DNA of 64,000 nt from Sulfuracidifex metallicus DSM 6482 = JCM 9184 (GTDB taxonomy: Archaea > Thermoproteota > Thermoprotei_A > Sulfolobales > Sulfolobaceae), in contig CP135238.1 in assembly GCA_032834875.1 (NCBI GenBank), positions 1,308,011-1,372,010 of the forward strand. The letters are read 5' to 3'. The position numbers and the translations under genes were made by a program. Shown piece after piece: positions 1 to 9,519 of the stretch; positions within the stretch are counted from its first letter, which is position 1; each line of letters begins with the position of its first letter. Below the pieces are notes generated by a model that did no database searches, was not told the DNA's origin, and worked only from the letters and a program-made list of their open reading frames with translations.

Positions 1-22
1 CGGTAAAGTTGACGACGTTGAT

Positions 23-964
23 ATGAGACTATTCTGCATGCAGTATCCTAAGAACTACGATGGAATGATTTCTTTAATTAAGGACTTAAAGGAAATCAAC
101 AAGGTAGGATTATTAATAGACGAGGTAAGGGAAACTCACTTGCCAGTCATTCACCGTGTGATAAACGCGGGTTTGGGAGTTCCTGTCATAATGGCAATTC
201 CAACGGATTCGTTCAGTAGGATAAGCGACTTAGCTTTACGTAGAAGGATAGAGGAAAGTAGGATCTCCCTAGATGACGGGGTGACTGAGGAAGACGTAAA
301 GGAGATAGTTGAGACCTACTGCGGTGAGTTAGGAGACTTATTGTTGCCCATGATCAACTTACTTTGGAAAGGTAAGGAGCTTCCCTCTATAAGTTCCATA
401 TTACAGTTCCTAAGGTCTGAATCGGAAAAAGCTGAAAGGGAATGCGGTGAATCAATAGAATGCATGAAGAATTACGTGGAGAAATCAATGGCTTTGAAGA
501 ATCCTGAGGAGGAAACTAGGGAGATGGAAAAGAGAGTAAGGGAGGCACTTTCCCTCTTATCTCAAGAATTTTCCATAAAGTACATTCACCCCAGAGGAAA
601 GCGGGTAGTTGACTCTAACGGTAAGTCGGTATTGGCTTCATTATTCTTCCTAACCGAAGACGGTGCTTACATAGGGACGGTAAAACTTTCTAAGGATGGG
701 GAGCTACCTGACAAAGCTGACGTAGAAAGTATCCTCACTGTAAATACTGTGGAACATGATAAAAAAGATTACAAGGTACTAGGGAAACTAGTAATCACTA
801 ACGCGAACGTTAACGGTACTAACTTCGTAACAATGAGCACAATAGAGGTACTAAGGATCGTAGACGGTGACGTAGACATACTTGCAGAGAAACTGAAGGA
901 ACGCCTGAGGGAGAGCAACTTGATTGGAAAGACTTCCGCAAACGAGGCATCAAATGAAACTTGA
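23..964 (+). CDS. conserved hypothetical protein, 313 aa, possibly 5'-truncated by the window
   Basis: I do not recognise this family. The protein is soluble and charged, with no signal peptide or membrane segment. The middle part (about residues 85-185) is helical and Glu/Lys-rich, possibly coiled coil; the last 120 residues look like an alpha/beta domain. Cysteines are scattered and form no metal site. The frame stays open upstream of this ATG to the window edge (seven further sense codons), so the true start may lie outside. It ends 135 bp before a TnpB insertion sequence. Codon use and composition look native. Confidence 0.7.
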   Translation: MRLFCMQYPKNYDGMISLIKDLKEINKVGLLIDEVRETHLPVIHRVINAGLGVPVIMAIPTDSFSRISDLALRRRIEESRISLDDGVTEEDVKEIVETYCGELGDLLLPMINLLWKGKELPSISSILQFLRSESEKAERECGESIECMKNYVEKSMALKNPEEETREMEKRVREALSLLSQEFSIKYIHPRGKRVVDSNGKSVLASLFFLTEDGAYIGTVKLSKDGELPDKADVESILTVNTVEHDKKDYKVLGKLVITNANVNGTNFVTMSTIEVLRIVDGDVDILAEKLKERLRESNLIGKTSANEASNET

Positions 965-1094
965 AATAAATGTTAATACATTCTATTTATAAAAAAGCAA
1001 AGATATCTATATACACCTACAAAAAGAAGAGGGAAAGAGAGGAAAGAAAATAGAAGATATATATTTAGAATTCCTTACACGTTTAGACTAACTT

Positions 1095-2284
<1,190 letters not shown>

Positions 2285-2635
2285 TAATGGAATTTAAGAA
2301 GAAGAATTATTTAAATATAAGTGGGCTATCCGTCCCCGCCTCAGAGAGGCGAGGCTTTCCGCCCCCTTAACCCCCTTCTCTGTAAGATACTCCCAGTTAC
2401 TCTTTATAATAAAATTGCTATCATTATCATGGCTAATATAGTGAAAAGAAAAAGAAGGAGAAAATGCTACGTTAGGAGATCACAACACTTAGACAAGAAT
2501 AGAACTGGAGCTTCGCTCCTCTCTTCCACGTCCATATTTTTCACATGTTTCTTATAAAAAGGAGTTTATTGTATATTAACCAATATGTGTGTAATGATGA
2601 AAACCTTATTGGCAAGAAAGTAGACTTTTAAACTC

Positions 2636-3676
2636 ATGGAGGATCTTAAGGACTGTTTAACGTCTAAGTTCAGCAAATTTATGGGAGACAAAGCCGGTTT
2701 ATCAACCTTATTAATTCTTCTCTCCATCTTGGAATATAGAACGTGGGGTTGTGCTGACCTATCCATAAATGAGATAGAAATGCTATTGTCCTCAATAAGG
2801 AGAAAAATGACAAGCTCTGAGAGGGAATCCTTTGACACATTCATGAGCGAGGTAAAGGAATGTTTCAAGAAATCTAGATGTGAAGGAATAGACCACTCTG
2901 TATGTATTCAGGACATAAGAGATGTGGTTCAAATGGCTGCCATGAACGTGAGCGATAGCGAAGCCATGAAGATACTAGTTCACGGCAACGTCGGATCTGA
3001 AGCTTTGAAGTTCCTTTCAAATTCAAGGAAAGAAAGGGGTAACTTAGCTACTGCTTTCGAGGTCATGAAGGAGGACTACGAGATTAACCACGACCTAGTG
3101 GAGAGAATCATAAGTGAATTACCCGTAATAGTGATAAAGCCCGAATATACACTAGAGCACTCAACCAACAGCGACAGGGTTGTCCACTTCGTTGTGCCCA
3201 CACAACTCCTTCAAGTAATGTCTGGCGGAGCGAAGGCTAAAGTTGCTTCGTTAGAGGATTCCATAGTTACGCTTCTTACAAAGATGGGATTTTCCACCAC
3301 GTCAAAGGAGGTTGAAGTTCCTGAACAGGGAAAGGTAAGGATTGACGTTGTTGGGGAGAGAAACGCAGGGAAGGCTAAAGCCAGGGTATGGGTTTTTACT
3401 TCATCTAAAGATAGAGAGTGTAGTGTTGATCAGTTGAAGGACGTCCTAAACGCCGTTGTAGTTACAAGAGAGTTGCCTAACCAAGTGTTCCTTGTGTGCA
3501 GCGACGCTGAAGAGAGGGTACAAGCCCTAGCCTACCAAATCGGAGTTCAGCTAATCACCAAGGATAACGCAGTTAGAGACATCTTCTATGCATTCCTAGA
3601 TTCCTTCCCAATCTTAAAAGACATTTTCGAAAAAGTAAAAGACGTGTCAGACCTCATAGACATAGTTCAGATATAG
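2636..3676 (+). CDS. hypothetical protein with possible restriction-endonuclease-like C-terminal domain
   Basis: This 346-aa protein is of unknown function. The N-terminal 130 residues are helical, with several cysteines (C8, C39 and others). Residues about 205-330 look like a PD-(D/E)xK-type fold: a helix, then VRIDVVGE, then a strand ARVWVFTSSKD, then a helix and alternating strands, as in Mrr-like or Holliday-resolvase-like domains. The usual ExK is not evident in the second core strand, so the site may be degenerate or the resemblance only structural. It stands alone between an insertion sequence and a 460-bp gene-free stretch. The fold assignment is inference; the gene itself looks real from its native codon use. 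Confidence 0.7.
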   Translation: MEDLKDCLTSKFSKFMGDKAGLSTLLILLSILEYRTWGCADLSINEIEMLLSSIRRKMTSSERESFDTFMSEVKECFKKSRCEGIDHSVCIQDIRDVVQMAAMNVSDSEAMKILVHGNVGSEALKFLSNSRKERGNLATAFEVMKEDYEINHDLVERIISELPVIVIKPEYTLEHSTNSDRVVHFVVPTQLLQVMSGGAKAKVASLEDSIVTLLTKMGFSTTSKEVEVPEQGKVRIDVVGERNAGKAKARVWVFTSSKDRECSVDQLKDVLNAVVVTRELPNQVFLVCSDAEERVQALAYQIGVQLITKDNAVRDIFYAFLDSFPILKDIFEKVKDVSDLIDIVQI

Positions 3677-4136
3677 AGCCAATATAAGGAAGCTAACGAT
3701 ATAACATCTTGAACTGGACTTTATTTTGTTACTATTAAGAATGTTACATTTACGGTCATTTTCCTCGTTTCTTTAGAGTCTCCATTACAAAGCGGTTAAT
3801 TCCAAAAGGTCCTCTGCTCATTTCCAACGTTAGAAGGGCAAACATCTCTACGAAGTCAACACAGAAAAAGCTTTTTTGTCTTTTTTTTTAAAAAAATAAA
3901 GTAGCAAATATGAGCTACTTATCTCATTATATTTTAGTTAAATTTAACTTTATAAATGATAAATAATATAAAGGAAAAATTTCTTTAGCTAATACCATCT
4001 ATCTTGACATAAATGTAAATAACACCTTTCTATTTGCGTTAAGCTTTTGTAATAATTGACGCTTTCCTACGTAAGGTGCTAAACATAAGGCTTGCCATGA
4101 ACGATTTTTTTACTTAATGTTACATTGCTTTAGATT
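3677..4136. other. 460-bp AT-rich intergenic region, no gene seen
   Basis: I found no ORF with protein-like composition on either strand. There is an A/T tract near 3880-3900 and a run of weak TATA-like stretches, some of which may serve the small gene starting at 4137. Confidence 0.5.
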
Positions 4137-4526
4137 ATGTCAAAGCTAAAGATAGTCCTACTCTCAGCGTTAATATCTATCGTAGTAATAATCGTGATAT
4201 TACTCTTCTTCATTCCATTAAGCCAGACGTTTCCAGCTAGCGTTCATCTTTATCCTTACGAAAGTCATAAGTTAATATTTAACGATACTCAAGGTAGCGG
4301 TACTGAGATTCTAGTTATGACCTCTGGAGGGCAAGTGTCGCTGTCACTCTCATCACCCACGGGGCAAAAGATAATTGATAACGTAGAAGTTACCTCCTCA
4401 TATTATTATGATTTTAACGCTCCTGAAACCGGAACCTATATGCTATGTATAAAGAATCCTCAGACTAGCGGAGCAGAGGTAACTATCCATATAATTGAAG
4501 AAAGAAGTTTAATTAGTTTCCTCTAA
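4137..4526 (+). CDS. small membrane-anchored extracytoplasmic beta-domain protein
   Basis: This 129-aa protein has one N-terminal hydrophobic segment (about residues 5-28) after MSKLK, acting as signal anchor or signal peptide. The rest is a predicted all-beta domain. Its pattern (FNAPETGTYMLCIKNPQTSG) resembles the GOLD/emp24 or pre-peptidase C-terminal type, where a Gly-Thr-Tyr turn precedes the last strands. It therefore probably sits outside the membrane. It stands alone, with no operon partner. The exact family is uncertain. Confidence 0.7.
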   Translation: MSKLKIVLLSALISIVVIIVILLFFIPLSQTFPASVHLYPYESHKLIFNDTQGSGTEILVMTSGGQVSLSLSSPTGQKIIDNVEVTSSYYYDFNAPETGTYMLCIKNPQTSGAEVTIHIIEERSLISFL

Positions 4527-4779
4527 TTTTCTAAAGACAAAATAAAGGAGAAAAGATATTATTTATTCATGTATATATATAAATGTATATAATATATTTA
4601 TTATTATAATAGATAAACATACCTATACAACATAGGACTTTACGTTCTACAAGTAATCTTAACAATTTCTAAATCTAATAAAAAACTTCTTTAATTTCTA
4701 AATTCCTTATCACTACGTCACTCAGGTTTTTGCACCCTTTTAAACACATCTATTTTTCCCTGAGCTCAAAAATTAGGTT

Positions 4780-6063
4780 ATGAAATATGATGCGGTTATC
4801 ATCGGAGCTGGTCATAACGGATTAGTATCTGCAATTACCTTAGCAAAGAACGGGCTTAAGGTCCTTGTCGTAGAGAGTAGAGATAGGGAAGGAGGAATGG
4901 CTGACACGTCAACTTGGAATCACGTAAGGTACCCCAGATCATCTTATGTATTGGGGCTCTTTCCCAAAGAGCTACAAGATTACTTAGGAGTATCGTTTCC
5001 GACCGTGGAAAGGGATAGAAATGGCACATTCATCACAGATGAAACACATGTGATAAGATTTTTCAAAGACAAAGAGAAAAGGCACGAGGAATTCATTAGA
5101 ATAGGACAGAGGAAATACCCAGAGCTTGAAGACAAGATGTTAGAACTAAAGAATTTCATGAAGAAGGAGGGCTTACTTTTCACAACCAGACCTCCAACAA
5201 AGGAAGAATTCAAGAAGAAACTTGAGGATACGGGTCTGGAGATGTTCATGGAGCCCTCCAAGAGGGTAATCTCGGAATTTTTAGATGAGGAGTTCCACAG
5301 TTATTTCCTTTATCCTTTTATGGGGTCAGAACCCGCATATGTAATGGCTTACTTCTTCAGTTTAGACTGGAAAATAGTAAAGGGAGGAACAGGGACAGTA
5401 GCTAAGGTCCTGATGAAGAGAGCAGAAGAACTTGGAGTGCACTTCAAGTTCTCAACCCACGTTACTGGAATAGAAGGCGAGGAGATAAAGAGAATCAATA
5501 CTACTAACGGAGATGTGGAATCCCACAGGATAATCATGACCGGTAGTCCTGTGCTCTTAAAGAAAATGATCGGAATGAAGGTTGATGAACCTCCAATATC
5601 AAGGTGGAGAAGATACACACTGTTTCCCGCTGAGATAAAAACGGGAAGCTTACCCTCTCCCGTCAGGGAAGAAGTGTGCACGCTTTTCACTCTACCTACA
5701 GGGGAAGTTACATTACCTTCCCTATGCGACGACTTGGGAGGTCACGTAGTTACGGTCATGGGAGATCCTGAAGCTACCTCTCAATACTTGAACGTAAAGC
5801 CACTTCACATTGAAGAAATGAACGCTAGAAAAGCTGAGGAAGAGTACAACCTTCCCTCAGGAGACCTCAATCACCTTCCAATGCGTTGTCCTTACCTTTT
5901 TGAAAGACCTACTAACATGGGTTACTTAACTCCACTAAAGGGACTTTACGTTGGGGGTTCTGGTGCTTACCCTGGAGGACAAATCACGGGAGTTCCAGGA
6001 TATAACGCTGCAATAACACTTCTTAAGGAGATGAACCTTAACCTTGGAGGATTCTTAAAGTAG
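4780..6063 (+). CDS. FAD-dependent oxidoreductase, phytoene desaturase/dehydrogenase-like
   Basis: The 427-aa protein opens with the dinucleotide-binding fold VIIGAGHNGLVSA (residues 6-18), followed by an acidic strand end (VVESRDREGG, about 28-37) that binds the FAD ribose. The C-terminus carries the matching FAD motif GLYVGGSGAYPGGQITGVPG (about 390-409). This layout is typical of the phytoene dehydrogenase/carotenoid isomerase-like family, which includes archaeal enzymes acting on isoprenoids. The substrate cannot be told from sequence; isoprenoid or quinone chemistry is possible. It precedes GDPD and a malate/lactate dehydrogenase on the same strand, with a 119-bp gap that probably holds a separate promoter. 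Confidence 0.85.
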   Translation: MKYDAVIIGAGHNGLVSAITLAKNGLKVLVVESRDREGGMADTSTWNHVRYPRSSYVLGLFPKELQDYLGVSFPTVERDRNGTFITDETHVIRFFKDKEKRHEEFIRIGQRKYPELEDKMLELKNFMKKEGLLFTTRPPTKEEFKKKLEDTGLEMFMEPSKRVISEFLDEEFHSYFLYPFMGSEPAYVMAYFFSLDWKIVKGGTGTVAKVLMKRAEELGVHFKFSTHVTGIEGEEIKRINTTNGDVESHRIIMTGSPVLLKKMIGMKVDEPPISRWRRYTLFPAEIKTGSLPSPVREEVCTLFTLPTGEVTLPSLCDDLGGHVVTVMGDPEATSQYLNVKPLHIEEMNARKAEEEYNLPSGDLNHLPMRCPYLFERPTNMGYLTPLKGLYVGGSGAYPGGQITGVPGYNAAITLLKEMNLNLGGFLK

Positions 6064-6182
6064 AAAGACTTAGTGATGCTAAAAATTCCTTCCTTTCCAG
6101 CTGGATAATTGCGTGTATGTGACAACCACCTTTTTACCCTAGCATCTACAGTTTTTAACCTCAGTGCTTTCTCTTACATGAC

Positions 6183-6851
6183 ATGATAATAGCCCACAGA
6201 GGCCTTCACTGTAAACACTTGGAGAACACAATGGAGGCCTTTAAGGAAGCCGAACTAAATTCCCTTCCAGTTGAGCTGGACGTCCATCTGACTAAGGACG
6301 GGAAACCAATCGTGTTTCATGACGATGACCTTCTCAGGTTGAAGGGTGTAAACGTTAAAATCTCGTCAATGACTTTGGAGGAATTAAAGAGGATTGACTT
6401 AAACGGATATAGAATACCTACGCTGGAAGAAGTCATGTCTCTCAAGATACCTTATTTCCTTGTAGAGTTGAAACACTCCTACAAGGTATACCCTAGAGTT
6501 GAGGAAAAGGTGTTGGATGCAACTGAGGGAGGAAAGGTTCAGATAATATCCTTCGACTTCGATTCTCTGAAGAGGGTAAGGGAGATCTCAAGCGCTGAGA
6601 CCGGTATGATATTCGTTGGGAAAATTAAATGGTTCCTTTCAATCGCAGAAGAACTTCGTGTAAACTGGTTACATCCGTCCCATACTCTCCTCTTCGATGA
6701 TGATATGAAAAACAAATATAACTTCAAGGTAGGTACTTGGACCGTGGATACGAGGGAGGAATTGGAGAGGGTATCCCGGCTTGGGGTAGACAGCGTCACC
6801 AGCAATGTTCCGCTTAAGCTGAGGGGTGAAAAAGTCGAAGGTAAAAATTGA
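6183..6851 (+). CDS. ugpQ: glycerophosphodiester phosphodiesterase
   Basis: This 222-aa TIM-barrel enzyme should hydrolyse glycerophosphodiesters to glycerol phosphate and an alcohol. Catalytic and metal motifs are present in order: AHRG (H4, R5), VELDVHLT (E31, D33), VFHDD (H46) and LVELKH. The length is normal for prokaryotic cytosolic GDPDs, and there is no signal peptide. Its 3' end overlaps the next gene by 26 bp, so the two are probably co-transcribed and translationally coupled. In an archaeon it may act on headgroups of glycerol-1-phosphate lipids; that is inference. Confidence 0.9.
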   Translation: MIIAHRGLHCKHLENTMEAFKEAELNSLPVELDVHLTKDGKPIVFHDDDLLRLKGVNVKISSMTLEELKRIDLNGYRIPTLEEVMSLKIPYFLVELKHSYKVYPRVEEKVLDATEGGKVQIISFDFDSLKRVREISSAETGMIFVGKIKWFLSIAEELRVNWLHPSHTLLFDDDMKNKYNFKVGTWTVDTREELERVSRLGVDSVTSNVPLKLRGEKVEGKN

Positions 6852-7755
6852 TGAATTAAAAGGGATCATGCTTGACTCGCTAAAAAGGAGGGGGGTTCAA
6901 GGAGCCGACGTCATTGTGAACCACTTCCTTGAGGCCGAACTTAAGGGACATTCTTCCCATGGAGTCCAGAGAATGATCCCACTCCTAAAGGGATTAGATG
7001 TAGGAACTATTAGGAGGGAGATATCCTTTTCGGTTGAAAGGGAGACCAACTCGTCCCTTTACATTGATGGGAACAGATCCATAGGAATAGTTCTGTGGGA
7101 CCTCTTAATTAAAAGGGTGACAAATTCAGACGTGTTCTTAATTTCAGTTAGGAATGCTTCCCACATAGGCTACCTTGGATATTATACCTCTAGGCTCGCC
7201 TCCATAGGAGTAATGTCCATAATGTTCGGTAATGCTGAGCCTTCTGTTGTGATGCCTGGAACCACAAAGAAAGTGCTCTCGACTTCGCCTATCAGCATAG
7301 GGATTCCTCCCGACCTTGTGTTGGACATGTCCTTAGCCTCTACATCTAGAGGAAAGATAGTGGAGGCTAAAAGGAAGGGCGAGAAGATACCTTTAGGCTG
7401 GGCTGTAGACGAGGAAGGTAAGGAAACAGATCAGCCAGAAAGGGCACTTATGGGAGGGATTCTCCCCCTGGGAGGAAGGAAGGGATTCTACCTTTCCCTT
7501 TTCTTGGATATGCTCACGTCTTCCATCTCGGGTTCAGAAATAGCTGAGAACGTTGTAGGCGTTCTGAATACTTCCAAGCCTCCAAACAAGGGAGAAGTAC
7601 TAATCGAAGTGAAATATTATCACCAAGTGAAGCTACCTCACATTGAAGGCGAAATGCCTGGAAAACACGGAGAGAAAATTATGAAGGAAGCCATAAAATC
7701 AAACCTACTTGAGGTAGACGAGTTTCTAATGGAGGAATTGAGGAAGCTTGCTTGA
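6826..7755 (+). CDS. malate/L-lactate dehydrogenase family (Ldh_2) oxidoreductase
   Basis: The 309-aa protein belongs to the NAD(P)-dependent malate/L-lactate/sulfolactate/ureidoglycolate dehydrogenase family, unrelated to classical MDH. Family signatures are GHSSHGVQRM near residue 44, SHIGYLGYYTS (about 106-116, the canonical HFGxxGYY segment with the catalytic His) and a glycine-rich GGRKGFYLSLFLDML near residue 220. It begins with GTG inside the end of the GDPD gene. It is slightly short for the family (usually 330-360 aa), with the loss spread out and no frame break. The exact 2-hydroxy acid is unknown. Confidence 0.88.
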   Translation: MKKSKVKIDELKGIMLDSLKRRGVQGADVIVNHFLEAELKGHSSHGVQRMIPLLKGLDVGTIRREISFSVERETNSSLYIDGNRSIGIVLWDLLIKRVTNSDVFLISVRNASHIGYLGYYTSRLASIGVMSIMFGNAEPSVVMPGTTKKVLSTSPISIGIPPDLVLDMSLASTSRGKIVEAKRKGEKIPLGWAVDEEGKETDQPERALMGGILPLGGRKGFYLSLFLDMLTSSISGSEIAENVVGVLNTSKPPNKGEVLIEVKYYHQVKLPHIEGEMPGKHGEKIMKEAIKSNLLEVDEFLMEELRKLA

Positions 7756-8172
7756 AACTGAAAGCGGAATCTAATTGATATCTGATCTCTAGATTTAAGA
7801 CTTCGCCGGTAGATAGGCTTAAAAGGGTAATAACGGAGTTTAATTGTTAATTGTATAGATACCTAAAAAAGGATTTACTTTTTTCGCGCTTAATTGAAAG
7901 TTTGCTTTAATCTAAAAGGTATAGCTGGAATTAGTTACTATTTAAATTTTATGGTCTATTTGTTGGCTTTGCTATACTTTTACTAACCAAGCGATGCGGT
8001 CGAAATTCTTTCCAATATCTTTATAACGACATTTCATTTCTTACTCTCCATGAAAGCCAGTGCTACCAACCTAGTAACACTAACATTTCACTTTTAGATA
8101 ATTTCTTTAGCATAACTATGTTTTTCTTAGTTAATAGAAATTTTTATAAATGTCTGTTTGTGAGAGATATGT
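7756..8172. other. 417-bp intergenic region ending in a promoter
   Basis: No gene seen on either strand. The last 35 bp hold the TATA box of the gene at 8173. The rest is AT-rich and shows no clear repeat. Confidence 0.5.
8141..8150 (+). promoter_or_regulatory. TATA box of the gene at 8173
   Basis: TTTTTATAAA is centred about 27 bp before the ATG at 8173, the normal distance from TATA to transcription start in Sulfolobales. The mRNA is therefore predicted to be leaderless. Confidence 0.55.
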
Positions 8173-8484
8173 ATGAGCGAACAACTAAGGATGGAAATGA
8201 ACATTAAGGAAGAGACTACCGTCTATATTGCCGTAGTGGATGAAGAGTTTGTTGAAAGCGCAGAAATAGATCCAGTGGCCAAATTGAATGGCATATTGTT
8301 ATTTGCCCAAGTGTTTCCTTTCAGTATAAAGAAAAAAGGACATTATGGAGATCACATTAATCCAATTGAAGTGAAAATGACCGAGTTACTCTCATTGTTG
8401 AAAGGTATGTATCCTAAGATTAAGGTTCTAGACGAGAAAAATATACTAGGCAAGATAATAAAAAGTTTATACATGACAGATTAA
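8173..8484 (+). CDS. hypothetical protein, 103 aa
   Basis: I do not recognise it. It is a small soluble alpha/beta protein with strands around VYIAVV and GILLFAQVF and an amphipathic C-terminal helix. It has no cysteine and no metal motif. The leaderless promoter geometry and protein-like composition argue that it is real. It converges on the pilin-like operon that ends at 8627. Confidence 0.6.
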   Translation: MSEQLRMEMNIKEETTVYIAVVDEEFVESAEIDPVAKLNGILLFAQVFPFSIKKKGHYGDHINPIEVKMTELLSLLKGMYPKIKVLDEKNILGKIIKSLYMTD

Positions 8485-8626
8485 AAAATAGTATTAGATC
8501 TATAGATTCTTTCTTAAAAGCTTAAATATTGCAATAAGCATAAACATAAGAGTTTTTCAATTTCTTATCTTTATAAGTAAAAGAAAGAAATATACTATTA
8601 AATTTTATTCCCTTTGGAAAATTTTC

Positions 8627-9121
8627 TTAGTAATTTGTAGAGTTAGGTGCTAGAAACACCATTAATCCATTGTTCAGAACTATAAGCAAATCTCCAGGTG
8701 ATTGTGTTGTTGGGGGAAGATTTAATGTATAAGGAACGTATGAAAGGGAAACTTCAACAGGATAACTCATTCCATTTTGCAATTGCACTTCATTCCATTG
8801 CCCGTTATCCAAGCAATAGATCCCAGTTATCTCCAAACTATTTAGAGGAGCTGAAACTATAGAAGCATTCTCAGTAAAGGACAACTGCCTTTGATTTTGA
8901 CCAGATTGTGGATATACGCAATATTCTATGTCAACTATACCTTGGCTTAAGTATTGATTATCGAGATTCCTATAGTAGGCGTAATTTTGATCAATGTAAT
9001 CGGTAGTGGATTGCAATGAACTATTATTAAAAAGAGAGACCCCTAATGGAATCAAAATCGCCACTATAATTACAATTAGGAATATTGCAGCTATGCTTGT
9101 TGATAATCCCTTAGAGTTCAT
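8627..9121 (-). CDS. pilin-like surface protein C (class III signal peptide), 164 aa
   Basis: The N-terminus reads MNSKG then LSTSIAAIFLIVIIVAILIP: a short basic leader, Gly at the expected prepilin peptidase (PibD) cut, then a 20-residue hydrophobic helix, as in archaeal type IV pilins. The body is all-beta, with Asn-X-Ser/Thr sequons suggesting glycosylation. Residues about 95-115 (SLEITGIYCLDNGQWNEVQ) match segments in the 132-aa neighbour (ILHFYNYSKGQWVQI) and in the 822-aa protein across the divide (LEIFYYNTSLNEWVKA), so the three share a domain. Its ATG overlaps the stop of the upstream gene by one base (TAATG). It is the last gene of a three-gene operon. Confidence 0.75.
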   Translation of the reverse strand: MNSKGLSTSIAAIFLIVIIVAILIPLGVSLFNNSSLQSTTDYIDQNYAYYRNLDNQYLSQGIVDIEYCVYPQSGQNQRQLSFTENASIVSAPLNSLEITGIYCLDNGQWNEVQLQNGMSYPVEVSLSYVPYTLNLPPTTQSPGDLLIVLNNGLMVFLAPNSTNY

Positions 9122-9519
9122 TATCCCACCAAAGCAGAAGTATTATACTCAGCATAAACATAATAAATCTGTCCATAATATTCAATTTCTACTTCAATTC
9201 TAGGAGAATTACCTAAATTATAAGGAGAAGATGTGGAAATAGTTGAAATTTGCACCCACTGACCTTTACTATAATTATAGAAGTGAAGGATTGACGGAAA
9301 GGATACACCAGCTGGTACCTTAACATAAAGATAGCCATCCTGTTGTTTCTCTATATAGGTTATATTAACGAACTTACCATTCACTTGTTCTTGTGCGTTT
9401 ATTGGTGAGGTATAACTAGAATAGTAAAGAGAAGTAGAATACAATATAACTGGTATTAAAACTACTATAGCTATTATGAATACTATTAGAACTCCAATTA
9501 ACTCAGATAGACCCTTCAT
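9121..9519 (-). CDS. pilin-like surface protein B (class III signal peptide), 132 aa
   Basis: It starts MKG then LSELIGVLIVFIIAIVVLIP: a minimal basic leader, Gly before the predicted cut, Glu at mature position 3, and one hydrophobic helix, all typical of a prepilin. The remaining 90 residues are beta-rich and carry the FYNYSKGQWVQI segment shared with proteins C and the 822-aa one. Its start overlaps the stop of the 758-aa gene (ATGA), and its stop overlaps the next ATG, so the three genes should be translated together. It is a likely small subunit of a filament or cell-surface complex. Confidence 0.75.
   Translation of the reverse strand: MKGLSELIGVLIVFIIAIVVLIPVILYSTSLYYSSYTSPINAQEQVNGKFVNITYIEKQQDGYLYVKVPAGVSFPSILHFYNYSKGQWVQISTISTSSPYNLGNSPRIEVEIEYYGQIYYVYAEYNTSALVG

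Noticed and set aside
2321-2557. 78-codon frame just after the first TnpB element
   Set aside because: Its first part is the element's left end, and the rest (from an ATG at 2429, Lys/Arg-rich) is only 42 codons with no support. It is most likely chance.
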